DNA of 64,000 bases, taken from NCBI RefSeq assembly GCF_000622145.1, contig NZ_JHWH01000019.1, positions 31,650-95,649 on the forward strand, read 5' to 3'. The stretch's first letter is position 1; every line of letters starts with the position of its first letter. A program made the translations under genes and the position numbers. The DNA is from Paracoccus yeei ATCC BAA-599. Its GTDB lineage: Bacteria; Pseudomonadota; Alphaproteobacteria; Rhodobacterales; Rhodobacteraceae. The notes beneath the pieces were generated by a model that saw only the letters and a list, made by a program, of their open reading frames with translations, did no database searches and had not been told where the DNA came from. Of the stretch, positions 33,612-42,183 are shown piece after piece.

Positions 33612-34376
33612 TTACCGGGCAAAAGAGGCAATCAGGGCATCCGTCCCGCGCGCCAGCACGCCGAGATCGGACCCCACCGCGACCATGGTGAAGCCATCGG
33701 CAAGATAGCGGTCGGCATCGGCCTTGACGGGCGCAAGGGTTCCAGAGGCGCGGCCCGCCTTGTGCGCGGCCTCGCGCACCGAGGCAATGGCTTCCTGGAC
33801 CCGGGGCGCGTTCGGGTTGCCCATCTCGTTCATGTTGGTCGAAAGGTCGCCCGGCCCGACGAACACGACGTCGACGCCTTCGACAGCGGCAATCTCGGCG
33901 GCATTCGCCACCCCGGTCTCGCATTCGATCTGTACGGCCAGCAACTGGTTGGTGCGGGCGTTGCGGTGATAGTCGGCGATGCGCCCGAACTGGTTGGCAC
34001 GGTGACCGACCGAAAATCCGCGGAAACCGGATGGCGCATAGGTCATGGCCGCCACGATGTCCGCAGCCTGGCGGGCGGTGCGGACATTCGGGACCATCAG
34101 GCTGCGCGCGCCGATGTCCATGAACTGCTTGATGACGATCGGGTCGTCCGACGGCAGGCGGACCACGCCTTCGCAGGGAAAGGCCGCGATCACCTGCAGC
34201 TGGGCCATGACGGACCGCAGGTCGTTGGGGCTGTGTTCGCCGTCCACCAGCAGCCAGTCGGCACCTGCGCCGGCCGCGACCTCGGTCGTCAGGGCGCTGG
34301 ACAGGCTGCACCACAAGCCGATCGCCCGGTGCCCACCGACGAGGCCTTCTTTCAGGGAATTGGGACGCTCTTTCAT
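33612..34376 (-). CDS. HpcH/HpaI-family aldolase
   Basis: 254 residues from the ATG at 34376, preferred over the GTG at 34382 because TGGAG lies 5 bases upstream. Family segments are WLLVDGEHSPNDLRSVM, VRLPSDDPIVIKQFMDIGA, the metal-binding IECETGVANAAEI and FVGPGDLSTNMNEMGN. These class II, divalent-metal aldolases reversibly cleave 2-keto-4-hydroxy acids to pyruvate and an aldehyde such as tartronate semialdehyde or succinate semialdehyde. The divergent gene encodes a tartronate-semialdehyde-reductase-like enzyme, which could use the aldehyde released here. An operator-like repeat lies between the two. Confidence 0.88.
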   Translation of the reverse strand: MKERPNSLKEGLVGGHRAIGLWCSLSSALTTEVAAGAGADWLLVDGEHSPNDLRSVMAQLQVIAAFPCEGVVRLPSDDPIVIKQFMDIGARSLMVPNVRTARQAADIVAAMTYAPSGFRGFSVGHRANQFGRIADYHRNARTNQLLAVQIECETGVANAAEIAAVEGVDVVFVGPGDLSTNMNEMGNPNAPRVQEAIASVREAAHKAGRASGTLAPVKADADRYLADGFTMVAVGSDLGVLARGTDALIASFAR

Positions 34377-34405
34377 AGCCACTCCAGAAACGAATTGCCT
34401 TTATT

Positions 34406-34421
34406 TGTATGATGACATACA
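34406..34421. promoter_or_regulatory. Inverted repeat in the divergent promoter, candidate FadR-type operator
   Basis: TGTATG and CATACA form perfect arms around ATGA in an AT-rich 89-base region between the aldolase and the hydroxyacid dehydrogenase genes. A FadR-type regulator encoded at 37370 is the natural candidate to bind it and control both directions. Confidence 0.5.
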
Positions 34422-34465
34422 TCATATGTAATTGTATCGCAATCTCGTTGTGAGGGAGGAAGGCA

Positions 34466-35353
34466 ATGAAGATCGGTTTCATCGGCCTTGGTGTGATGGG
34501 CGCGCCGATGGCGCGTCACCTTGCCGATGCGGGGCACGAGTTGTTTACCACGCTCCACCGCTCTGGCCTGCCCGAGGGTCTGGCGGCAACCGTGCTGGAA
34601 AGCCCCGCGGCCGTTGCACGGGCAAGCGAGGTCGTCATCACCATGTTGCCCGATACGCCCGATGTCGACCGCGTGATAACCGGACCGCAGGGCGTGGCCG
34701 AAGGCGTGCAGTCCGGCGCGCTTGTCGTGGACATGAGTTCGATCAGCCCCATCGCCACGCGCCGGATAGCGGGCCAGGTCCAGGAGGCGGGTGCCGGATA
34801 CCTGGACGCCCCGGTTTCGGGTGGCGAGGTGGGGGCCAAGGCCGCCAGCCTGACGATCATGGTCGGCGGCGATCAGGGCGATTTCGACCGCGCAAGGCCG
34901 CTGTTCGACCTGATGGGCAAGAACATCACCCTGGTGGGCGACATCGGCGCGGGACAGACCTGCAAGATCGCCAACCAGATCATCGTCGCCCTGAACATCG
35001 AGGCCGTGGCCGAGGCGCTGGTCTTTGCCTCGAAGGCCGGCTGCGATCCCGCCAAGGTGCGCCAGGCGCTCTTGGGCGGCTTTGCCGCATCCCGCGTGCT
35101 GGAGATTCACGCAGAGCGGATGATCCGCCGCACCTTCGATCCGGGCTTCCGCATCCGCCTGCACCAGAAGGATCTGGGGCTGGCCCTGGAAAGCGCCCGC
35201 GCCCTTGGTGTCTCGCTTCCCAACACCGCGACGGCCCAGGAACTGATGAACGCTTGTGCCGCGCGTGGCGGGGCGGAAAGCGACCATTCGGCCTTGGTGA
35301 CCGCGCTGGAAGCTCTGGCCGATCACCCCGTGGCAACAACAGGGGTCCAATAG
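34466..35353 (+). CDS. Beta-hydroxyacid dehydrogenase, 2-hydroxy-3-oxopropionate reductase-like
   Basis: 295 residues. The NAD(P) motif KIGFIGLGVMGAPMARHL, the substrate loop YLDAPVSGGEVGAKAASLT and the catalytic lysine in AGQTCKIANQ identify the 3-hydroxyisobutyrate dehydrogenase family; the set fits tartronate semialdehyde reductase (GarR/GlxR) well, which gives glycerate. A glycerate kinase remnant lies later in the same operon, in keeping with this. AGGGAGGAAGG lies just upstream of the ATG. It is first in a run of five same-strand genes with overlaps or tiny gaps. Other short beta-hydroxyacids are possible substrates. Confidence 0.85.
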   Translation: MKIGFIGLGVMGAPMARHLADAGHELFTTLHRSGLPEGLAATVLESPAAVARASEVVITMLPDTPDVDRVITGPQGVAEGVQSGALVVDMSSISPIATRRIAGQVQEAGAGYLDAPVSGGEVGAKAASLTIMVGGDQGDFDRARPLFDLMGKNITLVGDIGAGQTCKIANQIIVALNIEAVAEALVFASKAGCDPAKVRQALLGGFAASRVLEIHAERMIRRTFDPGFRIRLHQKDLGLALESARALGVSLPNTATAQELMNACAARGGAESDHSALVTALEALADHPVATTGVQ

Positions 35354-36157
35354 ATGCGTGGGACCGGAAAGGCCGATGTTTTCGTCATGTTGGCGCACCC
35401 TGTGGGTCACGCCAAAAGCCCAGGGATCTTTAACGAAATCTTCGAGGAACGCGGGCTTGACAGCCTGATGGTCCCGATGAGTTGCCGCCCCGAGGATTTC
35501 GACACCTTCTGGGCAGGCATCACGGCGGCGGAAAACGTGCGCGGAATCATCGTCTCGGTGCCCTTCAAGACGCGAGCCTTTGAAAAATGCGCCGCGGCGC
35601 ATGACAGGGCCGCGCGGGTAGGAAGCGCGAATGCGGTCCGGCGCCAGGCCGACGGCACATGGTATGCCGACAATTTCGACGGTGTCGGCTTCATTGACGG
35701 CCTCAAGGCGGGCGGGCACCGGATCGCCGGCCAGCGCATCCTGCAAGTCGGGGCGGGCGGGGCGGGCGCGTCCCTGACCTATTGCCTGGCCGAGGAGGGT
35801 GCTGCCTTCATCCGGTTGAACGACATCGATCACGACCGCGCCGCCCGTCTTGCCGAACGCGTGCAGCAAGCGTTCCCGTCCTGCCAGATCGAACTGGGCG
35901 AGGCCGATCCGCGCGGCATGGACATGGCCATCAATGCAACCCCCATCGGGCTGCGCGAGACCGACCCGTTGCCGCTTGATGTGACGGGACTGACGCCCGG
36001 GATGACTGTGGTGGACATCATCATGGAGCCCGCGGAAACGGGGCTGCTGCGCGAGGCGCGGCGGATCGGCTGCCGCATTCAGCCCGGCCGCCCGATGATG
36101 GATTATCAGGTCGAGGGCATGAGCCGCTTTTTCGATATCGACCGGCAGGACCGCTGA
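35354..36157 (+). CDS. Shikimate/quinate dehydrogenase-like oxidoreductase
   Basis: 267 residues, starting directly after the previous stop. The substrate domain has PVGHAKSPGIFN and the catalytic lysine in SVPFKTRAFE; the NTDGxGF-like motif is present as DNFDGVGFIDGL; the cofactor domain starts at ILQVGAGGAGASLTYCLAEE. It is shorter and more divergent than biosynthetic AroE, and its place in a catabolic operon argues for a different polyol-acid substrate. Such AroE-like paralogues are often found in degradation clusters and their substrates are mostly unknown. Confidence 0.8.
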   Translation: MRGTGKADVFVMLAHPVGHAKSPGIFNEIFEERGLDSLMVPMSCRPEDFDTFWAGITAAENVRGIIVSVPFKTRAFEKCAAAHDRAARVGSANAVRRQADGTWYADNFDGVGFIDGLKAGGHRIAGQRILQVGAGGAGASLTYCLAEEGAAFIRLNDIDHDRAARLAERVQQAFPSCQIELGEADPRGMDMAINATPIGLRETDPLPLDVTGLTPGMTVVDIIMEPAETGLLREARRIGCRIQPGRPMMDYQVEGMSRFFDIDRQDR

Positions 36158-36158
36158 C

Positions 36159-36965
36159 ATGGCCGAGATCGAAACTGCCGTCGTTATCGGCGGGACCTCG
36201 GGCATCGGCAAGGCCATCGCCTTGCGCTTTGCCGAAACCGGCGCGAGGATCGTCATTGCCGGACGAGACGAAGGACGCGGCCGGGGCGCTGTGGCCGAGG
36301 CGCAGGCCCGCGGAGCCGCCGGAGCGACCTTTGTGGCCGTCGATGTGGCCGATTCCGCCTCGATCGAGGCGCTTGCCGGTGCTGTCGAGGCCGAGATCGG
36401 CATTCCTGCGGTTCTGGTCAACAGCGCGGGGATTCTGCAAAGCGGCAAGCATGTGCTGGACCAGGCGCTGGATGAAGACGAGCGCATGTGGCGCATCAAC
36501 TACCGGGGCACGCTGGTCGGCTGTCAGGTGTTCGGGCGGCAGATGCAGCGCGCGGGACGCGGCGCCATCCTGAACGTCGGTTCTCTGGCCTCCTTTGCGC
36601 CGCTGTCGCTACCGTCCTATACTCCGGGAAAGCAGGCGATGATGGGTCTGACGGGCATTCTCGCGGCCGAACTTGGCCCGCATGGCATTCGCGTCAACGC
36701 GGTCGCACCGGGTTACACACTGTCGGATGGGCTGAAGGCCAAGATCGCGGCGGGCGAACGCGACCCCGAAGCGATCACCGCCACGACGGCGCTGCGCAAG
36801 TTCGTGCAGCCATCGGACGTGGCCGAGGCCGCGTTGTTCCTCTGCTCGGATCGCGCGGCAGCGATCACGGGCGTCACGCTGCCGGTGGATGCAGGCTGGC
36901 TGATCCAGGCGCCCTACGCGCATTACCTGCGTGGAAACCCGATCCGAAAGGCTCAGAACCAATGA
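36159..36965 (+). CDS. Short-chain dehydrogenase/reductase
   Basis: 268 residues of the classical SDR fold. Visible are the cofactor motif VIGGTSGIGKAIALRFAE, the NSAGIL motif, and the catalytic SLPSYTPGKQAM with Tyr and Lys. The C-terminal SDRAAAITGVTLPVDAGW is typical of FabG-like members. It lies one base behind the shikimate-dehydrogenase-like gene and overlaps the RidA gene by 4 bases, so it is part of the same operon. The substrate, probably a hydroxy acid or sugar acid of this pathway, cannot be told. Confidence 0.88.
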   Translation: MAEIETAVVIGGTSGIGKAIALRFAETGARIVIAGRDEGRGRGAVAEAQARGAAGATFVAVDVADSASIEALAGAVEAEIGIPAVLVNSAGILQSGKHVLDQALDEDERMWRINYRGTLVGCQVFGRQMQRAGRGAILNVGSLASFAPLSLPSYTPGKQAMMGLTGILAAELGPHGIRVNAVAPGYTLSDGLKAKIAAGERDPEAITATTALRKFVQPSDVAEAALFLCSDRAAAITGVTLPVDAGWLIQAPYAHYLRGNPIRKAQNQ

Positions 36966-37309
36966 CCGATATCGCCCGTTTCGATTTTGACACCCGCATT
37001 CACCACGGCGTCGTTCACCACGGCATCGTTTATCTGACCGGGCAGGTGGCGACACCCGGCCAGTCGGCAGGCGACCAGATGCGCGAGGTTCTGGCAAAGA
37101 TCGACGATCTGCTGGCCAAGGCAGGGACCGACAGGACGCGAATCCTGCATGTCCAGATGTGGCTGGACGACGTGCGCGACTTTGACGAAGTCAACACGGT
37201 CTGGGACGCCTGGATGCCCATGGACCATGCCCCCGCGCGATCCTCGGGCCAGGGCCGGATGGCCAAGCCGGGCATGCTGGTCGAACTGATCGTCACCGCT
37301 GCCCTGTGA
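36962..37309 (+). CDS. RidA-family enamine/imine deaminase
   Basis: 115 residues of the RidA/YjgF/UK114 family, with GIVYLTGQVATPG near residue 22, LHVQMWLDDVRDFDEVN in the middle and the arginine-containing MDHAPARSSGQG that binds the carboxylate of imino acids. It hydrolyses reactive enamine or imine intermediates. Its presence in an operon that faces a DAO-type amine oxidase gene fits imine release by that enzyme. ATGA overlap with the preceding dehydrogenase gene. Confidence 0.9.
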   Translation: MTDIARFDFDTRIHHGVVHHGIVYLTGQVATPGQSAGDQMREVLAKIDDLLAKAGTDRTRILHVQMWLDDVRDFDEVNTVWDAWMPMDHAPARSSGQGRMAKPGMLVELIVTAAL

Positions 37310-37369
37310 TAGGCTCTGGATCGGGCCTGGCGTTTGCCGCATATCAAGACCGCCAAGGGGGGACCGGAC

Positions 37370-38161
37370 ATGACAAGGCGCAAGACATTGACGACACAGG
37401 TCGCCGACGCCCTTGCCGAGCGGATCCATGCCGGAACCCTGGCCCCGGGCAGCCAGCTGCCGACCGAGGCCGAGCTTTGCGCCGAATTCGACGTCAGCCG
37501 GACAGTCGTTCGCGAGGCCGTCGCCCGCCTGCGTTCGGGCGGTCTGGTGACCGCGCAGCAGGGCAGGGGCGTCTTTGTCAACGAGACGCCAAGCCCACAA
37601 AGCTTCCTGATCTCGGAGGACGACCTGCGGTCGCTGCCGGAAACCATCGCGCTTCTGGAACTGCGCCTCAGCATCGAGGTCGAGGCCGCCGCCCTTTGCG
37701 CCGAACGACGCACCGATGACGAGGCGCGCGAGATCCGGGCGCTGATGGAGCAGGTGGACGCACGCCACCCCGATCCGAAGGCGGTAAAGATACATTACGA
37801 CTACGATTTTCACATCAAGATCGCGCAATGCGCGCGCAACGACTTCATGGCGGGCTTTCTGGAGTATCTGCGCCCCTTCATCGTGCCGCGTTTCAATCTG
37901 GGGCAGTTCGTGCCGCCGGAAACCAAGGATGCCTATTACCGCAAGATTCATGCCGAGCACGACGCGATCGTTGCTGCCATCGACAACCGCGATCCCGATG
38001 CTGCACGCGACGAGATGCGGCAGCACCTGACCAACAGCCTGGAACGCCTGCGTATCCTGGCCGCACAAAATGCCGGCGCCGCGCAGGGAAGCGCCGGTCC
38101 GCTGGATACGACGCAGCTGCTGGCGGGTCTGGCGGGCCGTTCGAAATCGGGCAACCAGTGA
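37370..38161 (+). CDS. GntR-family regulator of the FadR (FCD) subgroup
   Basis: 263 residues from the ATG at 37370, with AAGGGGGG upstream. The winged helix covers about residues 10-72 (LPTEAELCAEFDVSRTVVREAV, wing QQGRGVFV), and the FCD domain follows (about 95-230) with the metal-ligand-like region HYDYDFHIKIAQCARND and KIHAEHDAIVAAI. It ends an operon of catabolic genes and its stop codon overlaps the start of the glycerate kinase remnant. It probably represses the divergent promoter near 34406-34421. Confidence 0.87.
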   Translation: MTRRKTLTTQVADALAERIHAGTLAPGSQLPTEAELCAEFDVSRTVVREAVARLRSGGLVTAQQGRGVFVNETPSPQSFLISEDDLRSLPETIALLELRLSIEVEAAALCAERRTDDEAREIRALMEQVDARHPDPKAVKIHYDYDFHIKIAQCARNDFMAGFLEYLRPFIVPRFNLGQFVPPETKDAYYRKIHAEHDAIVAAIDNRDPDAARDEMRQHLTNSLERLRILAAQNAGAAQGSAGPLDTTQLLAGLAGRSKSGNQ

Positions 38162-38789
38162 CCGACATCAAGAATATCTTTATGGCCCTGTTCGACGCAG
38201 CGGTGCGCGCCGCCGACGCGGGCCCTGCCTTGGCGTGGCTGCTTCCCAGCCGCCCAAGGGCCGCACCATTGTCAGCGGCGCCGGCAAAGGCTCTGCCGGC
38301 ATGGCGGCAGCCTTCGAGGCGATGTGGGATGGCCTGCCTGAGGGACTCGTGGTGACGCCCTACGGCTACGGGACACGCTGCCAGCGCATCAAGGTGGCCA
38401 AAGCAAGCCACCCGTGCCCGACGAAGCAGGACTGAAGGCCACACGCCGGCTGATGCAGATGGTCGCTGACCGGTCGCCCGACGATCTGGTGATCGCGCTG
38501 GTTCCAGGCGGCGGATCGCCGCTGCTGCCGCGCCGCCGGACAATCTGACGCCGGACGACGAGATCGCCGTGAACACCGCGCTTATAGGCTCGGGGTCGCC
38601 GATCTCGGCCATGAACACGGTGCGCAAGCATCTGTCATGCGTCAAGGGCGGCAGGCTGGCCTTGGCGGCTTGGCCGGCGGGGGTAGTGACCTTTGTTCTG
38701 TCCGACATTCCGGGCAATAACCTGGCTCTTGTGGCGTCAGGACCAACTGTTGGAGTTGGGCGCGAACCGGGCGACCCTGGTGCTGGCCT
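38158..38789 (+). pseudogene. Glycerate 2-kinase (TtuD/GckA-like) remnant, frameshifted
   Basis: Three reading frames together encode the N-terminal half of a glycerate kinase. It begins at a GTG overlapping the fadR-type stop (MALFDAAVRAADAG). The frame changes near 38250 to PKGRTIVSGAGKGSAGMAAA, near 38410 to [13 protein letters not shown] with GGGSPLLP, and near 38535 to [20 protein letters not shown], ending at [20 protein letters not shown]. The C-terminal half is missing and the sequence joins a different broken gene at about 38790. An intact enzyme would have phosphorylated glycerate made by the beta-hydroxyacid dehydrogenase of this operon, so the original pathway has lost that step here. 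Confidence 0.85.
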
Positions 38790-39126
38790 CGGCCGACGCT
38801 CCACGCCTCCCTATCTAGGAGAGCTTCAACCGGCTGACCAATGTGGCGTTCTCCTTTACCAACCACGAGGAAAGCCAGCCCTGCCACCTGAAGCTGAAGG
38901 ACCCCTTGATCCCCATCGCGGTGAACCTGCCGCTTTATGCCGAGCCGGCGCAGCGCTACTGCCCGGCCGGGGTCTATGAGGTGCTGGAGGGACCCGAGGG
39001 CCGCGCTTCCAGATCAACTTCCAGAACTGCGTGCATTGCAAGACCTGCGACATCAAGGATCCCAGCCAGAACATCGTCTGGACCACACCCCAGGGCGGCG
39101 ACGGCCCGAACTACCCGAATATGTGA
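38790..39126 (+). pseudogene. Electron-transfer-flavoprotein:ubiquinone oxidoreductase C-terminal remnant
   Basis: The fragment has an in-frame stop (38816-38818), then [20 protein letters not shown] and [19 protein letters not shown], a frameshift near 39000, and finally the 4Fe-4S motif [20 protein letters not shown] up to a TGA at 39124-39126. These are the closing segments of ETF-QO, so only about the last 110 residues survive, with lesions. It is fused directly to the broken glycerate kinase. Either a deletion between the two or a transfer of a scrap of DNA would explain this. Confidence 0.88.
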
Positions 39127-39215
39127 CAAGCCCTGCTTGCCGATTATGATTTCTTCTTGGCGGATTGGGCGGGCAAGCTGCGCGATACTTCCCCGGAAAA
39201 TGGCCGGGGGACAGC

Positions 39216-40649
39216 ATGTCGGAGATCAAGCGCAACTTCATCGGCGGAGACTGGGTCGAAGCGGAAGAGGCCAGCGAAAACCGCAACCCCGCCAACCCGG
39301 ATGACCTGATCGGGTTTTATGCGCGGGGCGGGGCAGGCGACATTGCGGCGGCGGTGGATGCGGCCCGTGCGGCGCAGTCGGGATGGGGCAATGCCTCGCC
39401 CCAACGGCGGGCCGATGTCCTGCGCCGGGCCGGAGACATGCTGCTGGCCCGCAATGACGAGATCGGGCGGCTCCTTGCGCGCGAAGAAGGCAAGACCCTG
39501 GCCGAGGCCAAGGGCGAAGCGTTGCGCGCGGCGCAACTTTTCCACTTCTTCTCGGGCGAGGCGGTACGCAATCCGGGCGAAAAGCTGAACGCGATCCGCG
39601 AGGGCGTCGAGGTGGATGTCATGCGCGAACCGCTTGGCGTCGTCGGCCTGATCACACCCTGGAACTTTCCGATCGCCATTCCGGCCTGGAAGGCGGCCCC
39701 CGCACTGGCCGCTGGCAATGCGGTCGTGATGAAGCCCGCCGAACTGACGCCAGGCTGCGCCCATCTTCTGGCCGAAGTGCTGGAGCAGGCAGGCTGCCCG
39801 CCGGGGGTCTTCAACCTGGTCATGGGCAAGGGCTCCGAGATCGGTAACGCCCTGGTCGAGCACCCGGACGTGGCCGCGATCTCGTTCACCGGGTCCGAGC
39901 GGGTCGGGCGGGGCATTGCGCAGGGTTGCGCAAGGACCATGAAGAAGGTCCAGCTGGAAATGGGCGGCAAGAACCCGATGGTGGTGCTGGCCGACGCCGA
40001 TCTGGATCTGGCGGTGAATGCCTGCCTGAACGGCGCCTTCTTTTCCACCGGACAGCGCTGCACCGCCTCGTCGCGCCTGATCGTCGAGGCAGAGGTTCAT
40101 GATGCCTTTGTGGAACGACTAGAGAAGGCCATGGCCGCGCTGGTGATCGGCGATCCGCTGGACGCCGCGACGCAGATCGGGCCCGTGGTGTCCGAAAGCC
40201 AGCTTGCCGGCAATCTCGACTATGTCCGCATCGCAGGCGAGGAAGGCTGCGCGGTGATCGGCGGCGAACGCCTGGACCGCCCCGGCAGCTTCCAGGCGCC
40301 AGCGCTGTTCCTGGGCGCCACGAATGCCATGCGGTCGAGCCGCGAGGAAATCTTCGGCCCCTGCGCCTCGGTCATCCGTGTCGCGGATTTCGATGAGGCG
40401 CTGGCGGTGGCCAACGACACGCCGTTCGGGCTGTCCTCGGGGATCTGCACGGCATCGCTGAAGCACGCGACCGCCTTCCGGCGCGGCTCCAATGCCGGGA
40501 TGGTCATGGTCAACCTGCCAACTGCCGGCGTGGATTATCACGTGCCCTTCGGCGGGCGCGGCGCCTCAAGCCTGGGCGGGCGCGAACAGGGACGTATTGC
40601 CATGGATTTCTATACGTCGGTCAAGACCAGCTATATCTTCGCGGGTTAG
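39216..40649 (+). CDS. NAD(P)-dependent aldehyde dehydrogenase
   Basis: 477 residues from the ATG at 39216 (GGGGGA upstream). All family marks are present: LITPWNFPIAIPAWKAAPAL, SFTGSERVGRGIAQGC, the base in LEMGGKNPMVVL and the nucleophile in FSTGQRCTASSR. The sequence resembles the group acting on 2,5-dioxovalerate, succinate semialdehyde and related acid aldehydes. It is followed 3 bases later by a GlcD-like oxidase gene. Together they would oxidise an aldehyde and a 2-hydroxy acid from the unknown substrate of this module. The previous gene space holds pseudogenes, so the promoter is probably within 39127-39215. Confidence 0.9.
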   Translation: MSEIKRNFIGGDWVEAEEASENRNPANPDDLIGFYARGGAGDIAAAVDAARAAQSGWGNASPQRRADVLRRAGDMLLARNDEIGRLLAREEGKTLAEAKGEALRAAQLFHFFSGEAVRNPGEKLNAIREGVEVDVMREPLGVVGLITPWNFPIAIPAWKAAPALAAGNAVVMKPAELTPGCAHLLAEVLEQAGCPPGVFNLVMGKGSEIGNALVEHPDVAAISFTGSERVGRGIAQGCARTMKKVQLEMGGKNPMVVLADADLDLAVNACLNGAFFSTGQRCTASSRLIVEAEVHDAFVERLEKAMAALVIGDPLDAATQIGPVVSESQLAGNLDYVRIAGEEGCAVIGGERLDRPGSFQAPALFLGATNAMRSSREEIFGPCASVIRVADFDEALAVANDTPFGLSSGICTASLKHATAFRRGSNAGMVMVNLPTAGVDYHVPFGGRGASSLGGREQGRIAMDFYTSVKTSYIFAG

Positions 40650-40652
40650 ATC

Positions 40653-42062
40653 ATGAGCCTTGCATTGCAACTTGCCGCCATCCTGGGCCCGCGCGGCTGG
40701 ATTCCGGGGCACGAGGCCGCACCCTGGCAGCGCGACTGGCTGGACTGTTACGGCGAACGGCCGCTGGGTGTCGCTCGACCAGCCTCAACCGACGAGGTCG
40801 CGGCTGTGGCTGCTGCCTGCCATGCAGCGGGGGTGCCGGTGGTGCCGCAGGGCGGAAACACAGGGCTGTGCGGCGGCGCCGTGCTGGGACAAGCCGGCGG
40901 CGTGATCCTGTCGCTGGCGCGGATGGCCGACATCGGCACCCCCGATCCTGCCAGCGGTTCGATCGAGGTCGGCGCCGGGGCGGTGCTGCAATGCGTGCAC
41001 GAGGCGCTGCACGGGTCGGGCCTGATGTTTCCCCTGCACCTGGGCGCCGAAGGCAGCGCCCAGATCGGCGGGCTGATCGGGACCAACGCCGGGGGCAGCC
41101 ATGCCTTTCGATACGGCATGATGGGCGACCTGGTTCTGGGGGTCGAGGCGGTGTTGGCCGACGGCACCGTCTGGAACGGGCTGCGCGCTGTGCAGAAAGA
41201 CAACGCAGGATACCCGCTGCGCCGCCTGCTCTGCGGGGCCGAGGGCACCTTGAGCATCGTGACCCGCGCCGTCTTGCGCCTTGTTCCCGAACCACGCCAG
41301 CGTGCGACCGCGCTGCTGACCCTGCCTGACCTGACCGCCGCCACAGCCTTCGGCATCCGGCTGCGGGCCGAGGCGGGCGAGTTCCTGACCGGGCTCGAGT
41401 TCTTTTCCGGTCTGGGGCTGGATCTGGCGTTGGAGCATGTCCCGGGGCTCGCGATGCCGTTGGAAACGCGCGGAAGCTGTTACCTGCTGGTCGAGGTGGC
41501 CAGCGGCTCGGCACTGGTGCCCCTGGACGATATCCTGGGCGGCGTGCTGGAGCAGGGTATGGAGGACGGGCTGGTCCTGGATGGCGCCCTGGCCGCCTCC
41601 GAGGCGCAACGCGCGGCTTTCTGGCGGCTGCGCGAGGAACAGCCCGAGGGGCAACGGCGGGAAGGGCCGCAGCTCAAGCACGACATCTCGGTCCCGCCGG
41701 GGCGGATCGCCGATTTCGTGGCCGAAGGGGCCACCCTGTGCGAGGGCCTGGTTCCCGGCGTCAGGATCAACCCCTTCGGTCATCTGGCAGACGGCAACAT
41801 CCACTATAACTTGACACCACCCGCAGGCGTGGCCGGTTTCGCGGGCCGCGATCAGGACCTGGGGCTGGCCTTGGCGAAACTGGCGGCGCGGATGGGCGGC
41901 AGCTTTGCCGCCGAACACGGGCTGGGACGGGCCAAGATCGCCTTGGCCGATGCCGTGCGGCCCGCAGTCGAACGTCGGATCATGGCGCGCATCAAGGCTG
42001 CCTTCGATGCGGACGGCATGCTGAATCCGGGAGCGGTCGTTGGTGGCGTCCAACAAGAATAA
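40653..42062 (+). CDS. FAD-linked D-2-hydroxyacid dehydrogenase (GlcD-like)
   Basis: 469 residues. The PCMH-type FAD domain contains VVPQGGNTGLCGGAVLGQ and GGLIGTNAGGSHAFRYGMMG; the C-terminal FAD-oxidase domain has INPFGHLADGNIHYNL, FAAEHGLGRAKIAL and DGMLNPGAVV. Members oxidise D-lactate, D-2-hydroxyglutarate or glycolate and pass electrons to ETF or quinone. It starts 3 bases after the aldehyde dehydrogenase gene. An ETF-QO remnant lies just before these two genes, which may be a relic of such electron transfer. Exact substrate unknown. Confidence 0.88.
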   Translation: MSLALQLAAILGPRGWIPGHEAAPWQRDWLDCYGERPLGVARPASTDEVAAVAAACHAAGVPVVPQGGNTGLCGGAVLGQAGGVILSLARMADIGTPDPASGSIEVGAGAVLQCVHEALHGSGLMFPLHLGAEGSAQIGGLIGTNAGGSHAFRYGMMGDLVLGVEAVLADGTVWNGLRAVQKDNAGYPLRRLLCGAEGTLSIVTRAVLRLVPEPRQRATALLTLPDLTAATAFGIRLRAEAGEFLTGLEFFSGLGLDLALEHVPGLAMPLETRGSCYLLVEVASGSALVPLDDILGGVLEQGMEDGLVLDGALAASEAQRAAFWRLREEQPEGQRREGPQLKHDISVPPGRIADFVAEGATLCEGLVPGVRINPFGHLADGNIHYNLTPPAGVAGFAGRDQDLGLALAKLAARMGGSFAAEHGLGRAKIALADAVRPAVERRIMARIKAAFDADGMLNPGAVVGGVQQE

Positions 42063-42090
42063 TTTGTCGTTCTGTCGCAAATCTTGGTTT
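42062..42090. promoter_or_regulatory. LysR-type box upstream of the ThDP-hyu operon
   Basis: ATTTG (42062-42066) and CAAAT (42078-42082) are inverted arms 11 bases apart, the T-N11-A layout of LysR-type sites. From 42063 to 42090 the sequence matches 51862-51889, upstream of the short-chain dehydrogenase operon, at 20 of 28 positions. The LysR gene at 50839 is the likely reader. Confidence 0.55.
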
Positions 42091-42183
42091 TTCAGGCCGG
42101 CGTTGAACGCCACTCTTCCCAGACAGCCGTAACATTTTCTGGTGGCCGGACAGCCGGCGCCGCGACAAGGAAGGAAGGCCAAG

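Noticed and set aside
35354..36157. Biosynthetic shikimate dehydrogenase (aroE)
   Set aside because: The sequence is divergent and embedded in a catabolic operon with RidA and a FadR-type regulator; no aromatic biosynthesis genes are near.
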